Counted from the stretch's first letter, positions 34,201 to 47,437 are shown. The stretch is DNA of 64,000 bases from Anoplopoma fimbria (GCF_027596085.1 NC_072449.1:23596522-23660521); one strand, 5' to 3'. Translations and numbers: made by a program. Notes: generated by a model not told the origin, from the letters alone.

Positions 34201-34986
34201 ATTTATAAGTTTCGAGGTACTGCCAAAGTCGAATAGACTTTAATTTTGCAAAGCATCTGTCAACAGAATATGTTATTCTTAACTGATAAAAAGTTAAGTC
34301 CAATGTCAAGTTTCTCTGAACTGCCAAAATGCTGGTTGAATACAGCAGTTTACCAACCGTAACACTATTTAAAGACAAATGTCTTCTGCTGAGCTCACTG
34401 CAGTCTTCTGAAAGAGGACTGTGCGCTGACTTTAAAGACTTAAACACCCAAGAATAACACCAAATGAAACTTTGTTATCATAATGTCATCATCGTCCCTT
34501 GCTGCTTGTTCCCCTCATTGGCTGACTGTTAGTACCGCAGAGACTGTGAAGATACCTCAACCGTTGGACTCCTCTTGATGAGTTTTTAATATAGTTGTAT
34601 TACTCAATAGCTACTTTTTTTAAATATGTATTGGTTTGGTTATGGTTTCTTTTTTATGTTCTGCTATTAACTGTAAAAAGGTGTAAAAATAATTAAACAT
34701 GCAAATATTCATTTATTTAAATAAATATGTTGATTATTTCCATTTTAGTGACAATAATTCATAAATAATCCATACTTTGCAGTTTGCTAACACTTGCTTT
34801 TGTTTATTCTCCCATTGCATGTTTGAAACTTAACATAAAAAAACAGCAGCTAGGTGTAAAATCACAACATGCAATAATATTGGAATTGTTAAATCAGAGG
34901 TGACTAAAATCAAAGGAGATATTGTTTGGTCATTTTCCAATGTCTCTGATGAGTGGTCAACTTCAGCAAAATGGGCATACAAGCAT

Positions 34987-35363
34987 GTGCTGACCAGCCG
35001 GCACTGGTGTTCACAGAGATGTTCCACAGGTCCCTCACCCCGTCCGTTACTCCTTTATGCTTCAAACTGCCGACAGTGGTCCCCGTCCTGAAGAAACTTC
35101 ATCCCAGCCGGTAGCTCTGACCTCTGTAGTGATGAAGTGCTTTGAGAGGCTCTTCATTGCCTCTAGATGATATTGTCTCATTGTTTCACCATTCATTTTT
35201 ATTTTATTTTATCCATTGTTTTATTTCATCTATCTGTTAGATTCATTTTCATATGTATTTAATCTATTTGTTAGACTCGCTCTGGAGCATGGCAACTACG
35301 AATTTCCCTGTACGTTGTATTGTGTATGATTCCATATGCAACAATAAACTTGATTTGATTTTG
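34987..35363 (+). mobile_element. Fossil LINE fragment in unit B2
   Basis: Same fragment as 32287-32668, with a shorter GATTT tail. It shares base changes (for example catatg for tatatg) with the later units rather than with unit B1. Confidence 0.75.
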
Positions 35364-35796
35364 TTTTAAAAATGTGTGTAATTCAGCATTTTACAAGGGT
35401 TTATGTTTTGGACTATTTTTTGGCCAGACACAGTGACATCCTTTAGTCTCCAAATGTTACTTGGCATTAAATAACAAGTTTTATATGATCAATTTTCAGC
35501 CAGCATTTAAATTTAGGGGCCATTACTATTTCATAATGTCAAGTTTGAACAAACACTTAATTTGTTTTGCAAATTGGTAATACTGGTGTGGTGGTGTGCA
35601 TGGATGAATGTGGTGGAGTGGTTTCCTCTTAATCAATATGCATGCAAGTCATTGTTTGTGAGAGATTGAAAAAAATAGTAAATATTCACGACTTTAATGT
35701 CAACAGCATAAATAACAAATATGCGGCAGAGCAGTTATTTACTGTTAATACAGTCCTCCTTTTAACAGGTATGTCACATCTGTTGCTAGGGTTAAA

Positions 35797-36032
35797 GCTA
35801 GGGTGGGCGATTTTGGAGAAAACAGCCGTTGAGATTCCGTCGCAGTTCTCTGGCCTCTCCCTGCCACGCTACCTGCTGTTTATGCGTTATGTGAATTCAG
35901 TTACATTGATACCATGTCCGATTCAGCCAATAAGAACGGAGAATCGGAGCCTCGCTCTGATTGGTCAAAGTGTACATGGTATGTCACATCTGTTGCTGAG
36001 GCTTAAATTTTGCAAATATTACAGTAAAGGCT
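35797..36032. mobile_element. About 236-bp repeat insertion in unit B3 spacer
   Basis: Only this unit has it. It begins gctagggtgggcgattttgg, a phrase common in fish non-autonomous repeats, and is flanked by ttaaa on both sides (35792-35796 and 36033-36037). Its right part also repeats the local tatgtcacatctgttgct, so the event may combine an insertion with a small flank duplication. No coding capacity. Confidence 0.5.
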
Positions 36033-36139
36033 TTAAATGCAATAAGGGGCTAAATCAATATTACATATCACTTAACATTAACAGTTATACAATTAAGTTT
36101 ATGATAATAAACTAAAAGCAAAACATGTAAAAGTGAATT

Positions 36140-37135
36140 TCAAACGTGCTCAGTAGAATTTATTTTCTCTTTTTTATTAATGCATTGTGCTTTTTTTCTG
36201 AATCTTAATTTTTCAATATTTATTTTACACAAGCCAAAGCAGACATAGCTTTTCAGTGCATTAAAAAATGTTTCATCCCTGAAGCCGTAAATGAGGGGAC
36301 TCAGGCATCTGGGAGCAAGACTTAAAGTTAAGTAGTTAAAGTATCTGACATTAATGAATAATTCTAAACTAATCTGAAGTACAGCAGTTTCTATGAATGG
36401 GCACAACAGCTGGATGAGACAGAGCAGCAGCTGGAAAGCATGAAGAATTACAGTTTTGAGGCCTTTCCATGTTGAGATTTTATTCTCTCCTGATGCAGCT
36501 TTGGCCACTTTCATTATTTTAACATAGCAGAATACAATAGTAATGCACATGAGCATTGTATAAATCAGAAATACACCTGCCCTTATATGATCCTGCCATC
36601 TGTACAAAATGAATATCTCCACAGTGCACACTCTGTACTGAGTGTAAAAGCTATGTGAGGCTGATGCAAAGAAGATGGAGAGAACAACAATAGAAGGAAC
36701 AGAGCTGAGACCGTGAATGATGAGGATACAGTTCACAGTGCTTTTTTGGGAGCACAGCTCTCCATGGCGCAGGGGCATGCAAATGGCCACGTAGCGCTCC
36801 AGAGTCATTGCTGTCAAAGTAACTGGTGTGACTGTGAAATACAGAAGTACTACAACAGAGATAATGATGCATAACCAAACTGGCATGGTTAATCGAAAAC
36901 AGCTCAAGATAAGCATTATATTAGACATGAACAATAAGAAGCTATCAGACAATAGTGTAACAGAAAATAAGATGTAGCGTGTAGTTTTGTAGAAGCACTC
37001 CTTTTTAAAAAAGGTTGTGATGAGCATCACATTGATGGAAAGAAAAATCATCACAAGAATCTGCACAATAGGAACATGTTCGTTGATCTGCCACCGTAAA
37101 GACTCTCCACCAACCAGCGAGCTGTTATCTGCCAT
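36140..37135 (-). CDS. Odorant receptor 131-2-like B3
   Basis: Intact 331-aa receptor, ATG at 37135. Variable sites: RWQINEHVPIVQ, SINVMLI, ILFSVTLL (Ser for Ala in TM2), MLILSCFRL, QKSTV, PSIVV, QYRVCTVEIF, ENKIS, LELFINV. It carries the 'RW/EHVP/QK/SIV/RVC' set of variants, opposite to B2. Confidence 0.93.
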   Translation of the reverse strand: MADNSSLVGGESLRWQINEHVPIVQILVMIFLSINVMLITTFFKKECFYKTTRYILFSVTLLSDSFLLFMSNIMLILSCFRLTMPVWLCIIISVVVLLYFTVTPVTLTAMTLERYVAICMPLRHGELCSQKSTVNCILIIHGLSSVPSIVVLSIFFASASHSFYTQYRVCTVEIFILYRWQDHIRAGVFLIYTMLMCITIVFCYVKIMKVAKAASGENKISTWKGLKTVILHAFQLLLCLIQLLCPFIETAVLQISLELFINVRYFNYLTLSLAPRCLSPLIYGFRDETFFNALKSYVCFGLCKINIEKLRFRKKAQCINKKEKINSTEHV

Positions 37136-37801
37136 ATTTATAAGTTTCGAGGTACTGCCAAAGTCGAATAGACTTTAATTTTGCAAAGCATCTGTCAACA
37201 GAATATGTTATTCTTAACTGATAAAAAGTTAAGTCCAATGTCAAGTTTCTCTGAACTGCCAAAATGCTGGTTGAATACAGCAGTTTACCAACCGTAACAC
37301 TATTTAAAGACAAATGTCTTCTGCTGAGCTCACTGCAGTCTTCTGAAAGAGGACTGTGCGCGCTGACTTTAAAGACTTAAACACCCAAGAATAACACCAA
37401 ATGAAACTTTGTTATCATAATGTCATCATCGTCCCTTGCTGCTTGTTCCCCTCATTGGCTGACTGTTAGTACCGCAGAGACTGTGAAGATACCTCAACCG
37501 TTGGGCTCCTCTTGATGAGTTTTTAATATAGTTGTATTACTCAATAGCTACTTTAAGTGACTTTAATTCAGAAATAATCCATACATTTGCAGTTTGCGGC
37601 ATAACACTTGCTGTTTGTTTATTCTCCCATTGCATGTTTGAAACTTAACATAAAAAAACAGCAGCTAGGTGTAAAATCACAACATGCAATAATATTGGAA
37701 TTGTTAAATCAGAGGTGACTAAAATCAAAGGAGATATTGTTTGGTCATTTTCCAATGTCTCTGATGAGTGGTCAACTTCAACAAAATGGGCATACAAGCA
37801 T

Positions 37802-38175
37802 GTGCTGACCAGCCGGCACTGGTGTTCACAGAGATGTTCCACAGGTCCCTCACCCCGTCCGTTACTCCTTTATGCTTCAAACTGCCGACAGTGGTCCCCG
37901 TCCTGAAGAAACTTCATCCCAGCCGGTAGCTCTGACCTCTGTAGTGATGAAGTGCTTTGAGAGGCTCTTCATTGCCTCTAGATGATATTGTCTCATTGTT
38001 TCACCATTCATTTTTATTTTATTTTATCCATTGTTTTATTTCATCTATCTGTTAGATTCATTTTCATATGTATTTAATCTATTTGTTAGACTCGCTCTGG
38101 AGCATGCAACTACGAATTTCCCTGTACGTTGTATTGTGTATGATTCCATATGCAACAATAAACTTGATTTGATTT
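37802..38175 (+). mobile_element. Fossil LINE fragment in unit B3
   Basis: Colinear copy of the unit-borne LINE remnant. The sequence upstream of it has lost about 130 bp of the AT-rich block seen in units B1 and B2; the short form ctactttaagtgactttaat is shared by all later units. Confidence 0.75.
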
Positions 38176-38713
38176 TGTTTTAAAAATGTGTGTAATTCAG
38201 CATTTTACAAGGGTTTATGTTTTGGACTATTTTTTGGCCAGACACAGTGACATCCTTTAGTCTCCAAATGTTACTTGGCATTAAATAACAAGTTTTATAT
38301 GATCAATTTTCAGCCAGCATTTAAATTTAGGGGCCATTACTATTTCATAATGTCAAGTTTGAACAAACACTTAATTTGTTTTGCAAATTGGTAATACTGG
38401 TGTGGTGGTGTGCATGGATGAATGTGGTGGAGTGGTTTCCTCTTAATCAATATGCATGCAAGTCATTGTTTGTGAGAGATTGAAAAAAAATAGTAAATAT
38501 TCACGACTTTAATGTCAACAGCATAAATAACAAATATGCGGCAGAGCAGTTATTTACTGTTAATACAGTCCTCCTTTTAACAGGTATGTCACATCTGTTG
38601 CTAGGGTTAAATGCAATAAGGGGCTAAATCAATATTACATATCACTTAACATTAACAGTTATACAATTAAGTTTATGATAATAAACTAAAAGCAAAACAT
38701 GTAAAAGTGAATT

Positions 38714-39708
38714 TCAAACGTGCTCAGTAGAATTTATTTTCTCTTTTTTATTAATGCATTGTGCTTTTTTTCTGAATCTTAATTTTTCAATATTTATTTT
38801 ACACAAGCCAAAGCAGACATAGCTTTTCAGTGCATTAAAAAATGTTTCATCCCTGAAGCCGTAAATGAGGGGACTCAGGCATCTGGGAGCAAGACTTAAA
38901 GTTAAGTAGTTAAAGTATCTGACATTAATGAATAATTCTAAACTAATCTGAAGTACAGCAGTTTCTATGAATGGGCACAACAGCTGGATGAGACAGAGCA
39001 GCAGCTGGAAAGCATGAAGAATTACAGTTTTGAGGCCTTTCCATGTTGAGCTTTTATTCTCTCCTGATGCAGCTTTGGCCACTTTCATTATTTTAACATA
39101 GCAGAATACAATAGTAATGCACATGAGCATTGTATAAATCAGAAATACACCTGCCCTTATATGATCCTGCCATCTGTACAAAATGAATATCTCCACAGAG
39201 CACATTCTGTACTGAGTGTAAAAGCTATGTGAGGCTGATGCAAAGAAGATGGAGAGAACAACAATAAAAGGAACAGAGCTGAGACCGTGAATGATGAGGA
39301 TACAGTTCACAGTGCTTTTTTGGGAGCACAGCTCTCCATGGCGCAGGGGCATGCAAATGGCCACGTAGCGCTCCAGAGTCATTGCTGTCAAAGTAACTGG
39401 TGTGACTGTGAAATACAGAAGTACTACAACAGAGATAATGATGCATAACCAAACTGGCATGGTTAATCGAAAATGCTCAAGATAAGCATTATATTAGACA
39501 TGAACAATAAGAAGCTATCAGACAATAGTGTAACAGCAAATAAGATGTAGCGTGTAGTTTTGTAGAAGCACTCCTTTTTAAAAAAGGTTGTGATGAGCAT
39601 CAAATTGATGCAAAGAAAAATCATCACAAGAATCTGCACAATAGGAACATGTTCGTTGATCTGCCACCGTAAAGACTCTCCACCAACCAGCGAGCTGTTA
39701 TCTGCCAT
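38714..39708 (-). pseudogene. Odorant receptor 131-2-like B4 (one-base deletion)
   Basis: 995 bp instead of 996. Near 39474 it reads aaaatgctcaag where others read aaaatagctcaag, shifting the frame after about residue 78, at the end of TM2. The N-terminal frame (39463-39708) and the TM3-to-C-tail frame (38714-39460) are otherwise clean. Variants are mixed: RWQINEHVP and QKSTV, as in B3, but PFIVV and QYRMC, intermediate between the two variant sets. Either a fresh pseudogene or a sequence error. Confidence 0.88.
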
Positions 39709-40375
39709 ATTTATATGTTTCGAGGTACTGCCAAAGTCGAATAGACTTTAATTTTGCAAAGCATCTGTCAACAGAATATGTTATTCTTAACTGATAAAAA
39801 GTTAAGTCCAATGTCAAGTTTCTCTGAACTGCCAAAATGCTGGTTGAATACAGCAGTTTACCAACCGTAACACTATTTAAAGACAAATGTCTTCTGCTGA
39901 GCTCACTGCAGTCTTCTGAAAGAGGACTGTGCGCGCTGACTTTAAAGACTTAAACACCCAAGAATAACACCAAATGAAACTTTGTTATCATAATGTCATC
40001 ATCGTCCCTTGCTGCTTGTTCCCCTCATTGGCTGACTGTTAGTACCGCAGAGACTGTGAAGATACCTCAACCGTTGGGCTCCTCTTGATGAGTTTTTAAT
40101 ATAGTTGTATTACTCAATAGCTACTTTAAGTGACTTTAATTCAGAAATAATCAATACATTTGCAGTTTGCAGGCATAACACTTGCTGTTTGTTTATTCTC
40201 CCATTGCATGTTTGAAATTTAACATAAAAAAACAGCAGCTAGGTGTAAAATCACAACATGCAATAATATTGGAATTGTTAAATCAGAGGTGACTAAAATC
40301 AAAGGAGATATTGTTTGGTTATTTTCCAATGTCTCTGATGAGTGGTCAACTTCAACAAAATGGGCATACAAGCAA

Positions 40376-40752
40376 GTGCTGACCAGCCGGCACTGGTGTT
40401 CACAGAGATGTTCCACAGGTCCCTCACCCCGTCCGTTACTCCTTTATGCTTCAAACTGCCGACAGTGGTCCCCGTCCTGAAGAAACTTCATCCCAGCCGG
40501 TAGCTCTGACCTCTGTAGTGATGAAGTGCTTTGAGAGGCTCTTCATTGCCTCTAGATGATATTGTCTCATTGTTTCACCATTCATTTTTATTTTATTTTA
40601 TCCATTGTTTTATTTCATCTATCTGTTAGATTCATTTTCATATGTATTTAATCTATTTGTTAGACTCGCTCTGGAGCATGGCAACTACGAATTTCCCTGT
40701 ACGTTGTATTGTGTATGATTCCATATGCAACAATAAACTTGATTTGATTTTG
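40376..40752 (+). mobile_element. Fossil LINE fragment in unit B4
   Basis: Same unit-borne remnant; begins agtgctgacc rather than tgtgctgacc, a variant shared with B5, B8 and B9. Confidence 0.75.
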
Positions 40753-41288
40753 TTTTAAAAATGTGTGTAATTCAGCATTTTACAAGGGGTTATGTTTTGG
40801 ACTATTTTTTGGCCAGACACAGTGACATCCTTTAGTCTCCAAATGTTACTTGGCATTAAATAACAAGTTTTATATGATCAATTTTCAGCCAGCATTTAAA
40901 TTTAGGGGCCATTACTATTTCATAATGTCAAGTTTGAACAAACACTTAATTTGTTTTGCAAATTGGTAATACTGGTGTGGTGGTGTGCATGGATGAATGT
41001 GGTGGAGTGGTTTCCTCTTAATCAATATGCATGCAAGTCATTGTTTGTGAGAGATTGAAAAAAAATAGTAAATATTCACGACTTTAATGTCAACAGCATA
41101 AATAACAAATATGCGGCAGAGCAGTTATTTACTGTTAATACAGTCCTCCTTTTAACAGGTATGTCACATCTGTTGCTTGGGTTAAATGCAATAAGGGTCT
41201 AAATCAATATTACATATCACTTAACATTAACAGTTATACAATTACGTTTATGATAATAAACTAAAAGCAAAACATGTAAAAGTGAATT

Positions 41289-42283
41289 TCAAACGTGCTC
41301 AGTAGAATTTATTTTCTCTTTTTTATTAATGCATTGTGCTTTTTTTCTGAATCTTAATTTTTCAATATTTATTTTACACAAGCCAAAGCAGACATAGCTT
41401 TTCAGTGCATTAAAAAATGTTTCATCCCTGAAGCCGTAAATGAGGGGACTCAGGCATCTGGGAGCAAGACTTAAAGTTAAGTAGTTAAAGTATCTGACAT
41501 TAATGAATAATTCTAAACTAATCTGAAGTACAGCAGTTTCTATGAATGGGCACAACAGCTGGATGAGACAGAGCAGCAGCTGGAAAGCATGAAGAATTAC
41601 AGTTTTGAGGCCTTTCCATGTTGAGATTTTATTCTCTCCTGATGCAGCTTTGGCCACTTTCATTATTTTAACATAGCAGAATACAATAGTAATGCACATG
41701 AGCATTGTATAAATCAGAAATACACCTGCCCTTATATGATCCTGCCATCTGTACAAAATGAATATCTCCACAGAGCACATTGTGTATTGAGTGTAAAAGC
41801 TATGTGAGGCTGATGCAAAGAAGATGGAGAGAACAACCATAAAGGAACAGAGCTGAGACCGTGAATGATGAGGATACAGTTCACAGTGCTGCTTTGGGAG
41901 CACAGCTCTCCATGGCGCAGGGGCATGCAAATGGCCACGTAGCGCTCCAGAGTCATTGCTGTCAAAGTAACTGGTGTGACTGTGAAATACAGAAGTACTA
42001 CAACAGAGATAATGATGCATAACCAAACTGGCATGGTTAATCTAAAATAGCTTAAGATAAGCATTATATTAGACATGAACAATAAGAAGCTATCAGACAA
42101 TAGTGTAACAGCAAATAAGATGTAGCGTGTAGTTTTGTAGAAGCACTCCTTTTTAAAAAAGGTTGTGATGAGCATCAAATTGATGCAAAGAAAAATCATC
42201 ACAAGGATCTGCACAATAAGAACCTGTAAGTTGATCTGCCGCCGTAAAGACTCTCCACCAACCAGCGAGCTGTTATCTGCCAT
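41289..42283 (-). pseudogene. Odorant receptor 131-2-like B5 (one-base deletion)
   Basis: 995 bp instead of 996. A run of four A is three at about 41841-41843 (ataaaggaac versus ataaaaggaac), shifting the frame at about residue 147 in TM4. Upstream frame 41732-42283, downstream frame 41289-42026. Variants: RRQINLQVLIVQ, MLILSYFRL, QSSTV, QYTMC, ENKIS. The loss sits in a homopolymer, so sequencing or assembly error is a live alternative. Confidence 0.88.
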
Positions 42284-42949
42284 ATTTATACGTTTCGAGG
42301 TACTGCCAAAGTCGAATAGACTTTAATTTTGCAAAGCATCTGTCAACAGAATATGTTATTCTTAACTGATAAAAAGTTAAGTCCAATGTCAAGTTTCTCT
42401 GAACTGCCAAAATGCTGGTTGAATACAGCAGTTTACCAACCGTAACACTATTTAAAGACAAATGTCTTCTGCTGAGCTCACTGCAGTCTTCTGAAAGAGG
42501 ACTGTGCGCGCTGACTTTAAAGACTTAAACACCCAAGAATAACACCAAATGAAACTTTGTTATCATAATGTCATCATCGTCCCTTGCTGCTTGTTCCCCT
42601 CATTGGCTGACTGTTAGTACCGCAGAGACTGTGAAGATACCTCAACCGTTGGGCTCCTCTTGATGAGTTTTTAATATAGTTGTATTACTCAATAGCTACT
42701 TTAAGTGACTTTAATTCAGAAATAATCCATACATTTGCAGTTTGCAGCATAACACTTGCTGTTTGATTATTCTCCCATTGCATGTTTGAAACTTAACATA
42801 AAAAAACAGCAGCTAGGTGTAAAATCACAACATGCAATAATATTGGAATTGTTAAATCAGAGGTGACTAAAATCAAAGGAGATATTGTTTGGTTATTTTC
42901 CAATGTCTCTGATGAGTGGTCAACTTCAACAAAATGGGCATACAAGCAA

Positions 42950-43331
42950 GTGCTGACCAGCCGGCACTGGTGTTCACAGAGATGTTCCACAGGTCCCTCA
43001 CCCCGTCCGTTACTCCTTTATGCTTCAAACTGCCGACAGTGGTCCCCGTCCTGAAGAAACTTCATCCCAGCCGGTAGCTCTGACCTCTGTAGTGATGAAG
43101 TGCTTTGAGAGGCTCTTCATTGCCTCTAGATGATATTGTCTCATTGTTTCACCATTCATTTTTATTTTATTTTATCCATTGTTTTATTTCATCTATCTGT
43201 TAGATTCATTTTCATATGTATTTAATCTATTTGTTAGACTCGCTCTGGAGCATTGCAACTACGAATTTCCCTGTACGTTGTATTGTGTATGATTCCATAT
43301 GCAACAATAAACTTGATTTGATTTGATTTTG
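42950..43331 (+). mobile_element. Fossil LINE fragment in unit B5
   Basis: Same remnant, with two GATTT tail repeats as in unit B1. Confidence 0.75.
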
Positions 43332-43867
43332 TTTTAAAAATGTGTGTAATTCAGCATTTTACAAGGGGTTATGTTTTGGACTATTTTTTGGCCAGACACA
43401 GTGACATCCTTTAGTCTCCAAATGTTACTTGGCATTAAATAACAAGTTTTATATGATCAATTTTCAGCCAGCATTTAAATTGAGGGGCCATTACTATTTC
43501 ATAATGTTAAGTTTGAACAAACACTTAATTTGTTTTGCAAATTGGTAATACTGGTGTGGTGGTGTGCATGGATGAATGTGGTGGAGTGGTTTCCTCTTAA
43601 TCAATATGCATGCAAGTCATTGTTTGTGAGAGATTGAAAAAAAATAGTAAATATTCACGACTTTAATGTCAACAGCATGAATATCAAATATGCTGCAGAG
43701 CAGTTATTTACTGTTAATACAGTCCTCCTTTTAACAGGTATGTCACATCTGTTGCTAGGGTTAAATGCAACAAGGGTCTAAATCAATATTACATATAACT
43801 TAACATTAACAGTTATACAATTAAGTTTATGATAATAAACTAAAAGCAAAACATGTAAAAGTGAATT

Positions 43868-44863
43868 TCAAACGTGCTCAGTAGAATTTATTTTCTCTTT
43901 TTTATTAATGCATTGTGCTTTTTTTCTGAATCTTAATTTTTCAATATTTATTTTACACAAGCCAAAGCAGACATAGCTTTTCAGTGCATTAAAAAATGTT
44001 TCATCCCTGAAGCCGTAAATGAGGGGACTCAGGCATCTGGGAGCAAGACTTAAAGTTAAGTAGTTAAAGTATCTGACATTAATGAATAATTCTAAACTAA
44101 TCTGAAGTACAGCAGTTTCTATGAATGGGCACAACAGCTGGATGAGACAGAGCAGCAGCTGGAAAGCATGAAGAATTACAGTTTTGAGGCCTTTCCATGT
44201 TGAGTTTTTATTCTCTCCTGATGCAGCTTTGGCCACTTTCATTATTTTAACATAGCAGAATACAATAGTAATGCACATGAGCATTGTATAAATCAGAAAT
44301 ACACCTGCCCTTATATGATCCTGCCATCTGTATAAAATGAATATCTCCACAGAGCACACTCTGTACTGAGTGTAAAAGCTATGGGAGGCTGATGCAAAGA
44401 AGATGGAGAGAACAACAATAGAAGGAACAGAGCTGAGACCGTGAATGATGAGGATACAGTTCACAGTGCTGCTTTGGGAGCACAGCTCTCCATGGCGCAG
44501 GGGCATGCAAATGGCCACGTAGCGCTCCAGAGTCATTGCTGTCAAAGTAACTGGTGTGACTGTGAAATACAGAATTACTACAACAGATAAAATGATGCAT
44601 AACCAAACTGGCATGGTTAATCGAAAATAGCTCAAGATAAGCATTATATTAGACATGAACAATAAGAAGCTATCAGACAATAGTGTAACAGCAAATAAGA
44701 TGTAGCGTGTAGTTTTGTAGAAGCACTCCTTTTTAAAAAAGGTTGTGATGAGCATCAAATTGATGCAAAGAAAAATCATCACAAGAATCTGCACAATAGG
44801 AACCTGTTCGTTGATCTGCCACCGTAAAGACTCTCCACCAACCAGCGAGCTGTTATCTGCCAT
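43868..44863 (-). CDS. Odorant receptor 131-2-like B6
   Basis: Intact 331-aa receptor, ATG at 44863 (MADNSS). A 21-codon upstream extension begins at TTG and is rejected. Variants: RWQINEQVPIVQ, MLILSYFRL, IILSVVVILYF (TM3), QSSTV, PSIVV, QYRVCSVEIF, ENKNS, LELFINV. The TM3 'VVVILYF' is otherwise found in edge copies B1 and B10. Confidence 0.93.
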   Translation of the reverse strand: MADNSSLVGGESLRWQINEQVPIVQILVMIFLCINLMLITTFFKKECFYKTTRYILFAVTLLSDSFLLFMSNIMLILSYFRLTMPVWLCIILSVVVILYFTVTPVTLTAMTLERYVAICMPLRHGELCSQSSTVNCILIIHGLSSVPSIVVLSIFFASASHSFYTQYRVCSVEIFILYRWQDHIRAGVFLIYTMLMCITIVFCYVKIMKVAKAASGENKNSTWKGLKTVILHAFQLLLCLIQLLCPFIETAVLQISLELFINVRYFNYLTLSLAPRCLSPLIYGFRDETFFNALKSYVCFGLCKINIEKLRFRKKAQCINKKEKINSTEHV

Positions 44864-45528
44864 ATTTATAAGTTTCGAGGTACTGCCAAAGTCGAATAGA
44901 CTGTAATTTTGCAAAGTATCTGTCAACAGAATATGTTATTCTTAACTGATAAAAACTTAAGTCCAATGTCAAGCTTCTCTGAAGTGCCAAAATGCTGGTT
45001 GAATACAGCAGTTTACCAACCGTAACACTATTTAAAGACAAATGTCTTCTGCTGAGCTCACTGCAGTCTTCTGAAAGAGGACTGTGCGCGCTGACTTTAA
45101 AGACTTAAACACCCAAGAATAACACCAAATGAAACTTTGTTATCATAATGTCATCATCGTCCCTTGCTGCTTGTTCCCCTCATTGGCTGACTGTTAGTAC
45201 CGCAGAGACTGTGAAGATACCTCAACCGTTGGGCTCCTCTTGATGAGTTTTTAATATAGTTGTATTACTCAATAGCTACTTTAAGTGACTTTAATTCAGA
45301 AATAATCATACATTTGCAGTTTGCGGCATAACACTTGCTGTTTGTTTATTCTCCCATTGCATGTTTGAAACTTAACATAAAAAAACAGCAGCTAGGTGTA
45401 AAATCACAACATGCAATAATATTGGAATTGTTAAATCAGAGGTGACTAAAATCAAAGGAGATATTGTTTGGTTATTTTCCAATGTCTCTGATGAGTGGTC
45501 AACTTCAACAAAATGGGCATACAAGCAT

Positions 45529-45904
45529 GTGCTGACCAGCCGGCACTGGTGTTCACAGAGATGTTCCACAGGTCCCTCACCCCGTCCGTTACTCCTTTAT
45601 GCTTCAAACTGCCGACAGTGGTCCCCGTCCTGAAGAAACTTCATCCCAGCCGGTAGCTCTGACCTCTGTAGTGATGAAGTGCTTTGAGAGGCTCTTCATT
45701 GCCTCTAGATGATATTGTCTCATTGTTTCACCATTCATTTTTATTTTATTTTATCCATTGTTTTATTTCATCTATCTGTTAGATTCATTTTCATATGTAT
45801 TTAATCTATTTGTTAGACTCGCTCTGGAGCATTGCAAATACGAATTTCCCTGTACGTTGTATTGTGTATGATTCCATATGCAACAATAAACTTGATTTGA
45901 TTTT
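45529..45904 (+). mobile_element. Fossil LINE fragment in unit B6
   Basis: Same remnant; carries gcaaatacgaattt near its 3' end, a variant shared with B8 and B9. Confidence 0.75.
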
Positions 45905-46441
45905 GTTTTAAAAATGTGTGTAATTCAGCATTTTACAAGGGTTTATGTTTTGGACTATTTTTTGGCCGGACACAGTGACATCCTTTAGTCTCCAAATGTT
46001 ACTTGGCATTAAATAACAAGTTTTATATGATCAATTTTCAGCCAGCATTTAAATTGAGGGGCCATTACTATTTCATAATGTTAAGTTTGAACAAACACTT
46101 AATTTGTTTTGCAAATTGGTAATACTGGTGTGGTGGTGTGCATGGATGAATGTGGTGGAGTGGTTTCCTCTTAATCAATATGCATGCAAGTCATTGTTTG
46201 TGAGAGATTGAAAAAAAATAGTAAATATTCACGACTTTAATGTCAACAGCATGAATATCAAATATGCTGCAGAGCAGTTATTTACTGTTAATACAGTCCA
46301 TCTTTTAACAGGTATGTCACATCTGTTGCTAGGGTTAAATGCAACAAGGGTCTAAATCAATATTACATATAACTTAACATTAACAGTTATACAATTAAGT
46401 TTATGATAATAAACTAAAAGCAAAACATGTAAAAGTGAATT

Positions 46442-47437
46442 TCAAACGTGCTCAGTAGAATTTATTTTCTCTTTTTTATTAATGCATTGTGCTTTTTTTC
46501 TAAATCTAAATTTTTCAATATTTATTTTACACAAGCCAAAGCAGACATAGCTTTTCAGTGCATTAAAAAATGTTTCATCCCTGAAGCCGTAAATTAGGGG
46601 ACTCAGGCATCTAGGAGCAAGACTAAAAGTTAAGTAGGTAAAGAATCTGACATTAAGAAATAATTCTAAACTAATCTGAAGTACAGCAGTTTCTATGAAT
46701 GGGCACAACAGCTGGATGAGACAGAGCAGCAGCTGGAAAGCATGAAGAATTACAGTTTTGAGGCCTTTCCATGTTGAGCTTTTATTCTCTCCTGATGCAG
46801 CTTTGGCCACTTTCATTATTTTAACATAGCAGAATACAATAGTAATGCACATGAGCATTGTATAAATCAGAAATACACCTGCCCTTATATGATCCTGCCA
46901 TCTGTATAAAATGAATATCTTCACAGAGCACACTCTGTACTGAGTGTAAAAGCTATGTGAGGCTGATGCAAAGAAGATGGAGAGAACAACAATAGAAGGA
47001 ACAGAGCTGAGACCGTGAATGATGAGGATACAGTTCACAGTGCTTTTTTGGGAGCACAGCTCTCCATGGCGCAGGGGCATGCAAATGGCCACGTAGCGCT
47101 CCAGAGTCATTGCTGTCAAAGTAACTGGTGTGACTGTGAAATACAGAAGTACTACAACAGAGATAATGATGCATAACCAAACTGGCATGGTTAATCGAAA
47201 ACAGCTCAAGATAAGCATTATATTAGACATGAACAATAAGAAGCTATCAGACAATAGTGTAACAGCAAATAAGATGTAGCGTGTAGTTTTGTAGAAGCAC
47301 TCCTTTTTAAAAAAGGTTGTGATGAGCATCAAATTGATGCAAAGAAAAATCATCACAAGAATCTGCACAATAGGAACCTGTTCGTTGATCTGCCACCGTA
47401 AAGACTCTCCACCAACCAGCGAGCTGTTATCTGCCAT
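46442..47437 (-). CDS. Odorant receptor 131-2-like B7
   Basis: Intact 331-aa receptor, ATG at 47437. Variants: RWQINEQVPIVQ, MLILSCFRL, QKSTV, PSIVV, QYRVCSVKIF (Lys for Glu in ECL2), ENKSS, and a private ECL3/TM7 stretch LELFLNVRFFTYLTFS plus EKFRFRK in the tail. These private changes lie where ligand-facing residues are expected in odorant receptors (inference). Confidence 0.93.
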   Translation of the reverse strand: MADNSSLVGGESLRWQINEQVPIVQILVMIFLCINLMLITTFFKKECFYKTTRYILFAVTLLSDSFLLFMSNIMLILSCFRLTMPVWLCIIISVVVLLYFTVTPVTLTAMTLERYVAICMPLRHGELCSQKSTVNCILIIHGLSSVPSIVVLSIFFASASHSFYTQYRVCSVKIFILYRWQDHIRAGVFLIYTMLMCITIVFCYVKIMKVAKAASGENKSSTWKGLKTVILHAFQLLLCLIQLLCPFIETAVLQISLELFLNVRFFTYLTFSLAPRCLSPLIYGFRDETFFNALKSYVCFGLCKINIEKFRFRKKAQCINKKEKINSTEHV

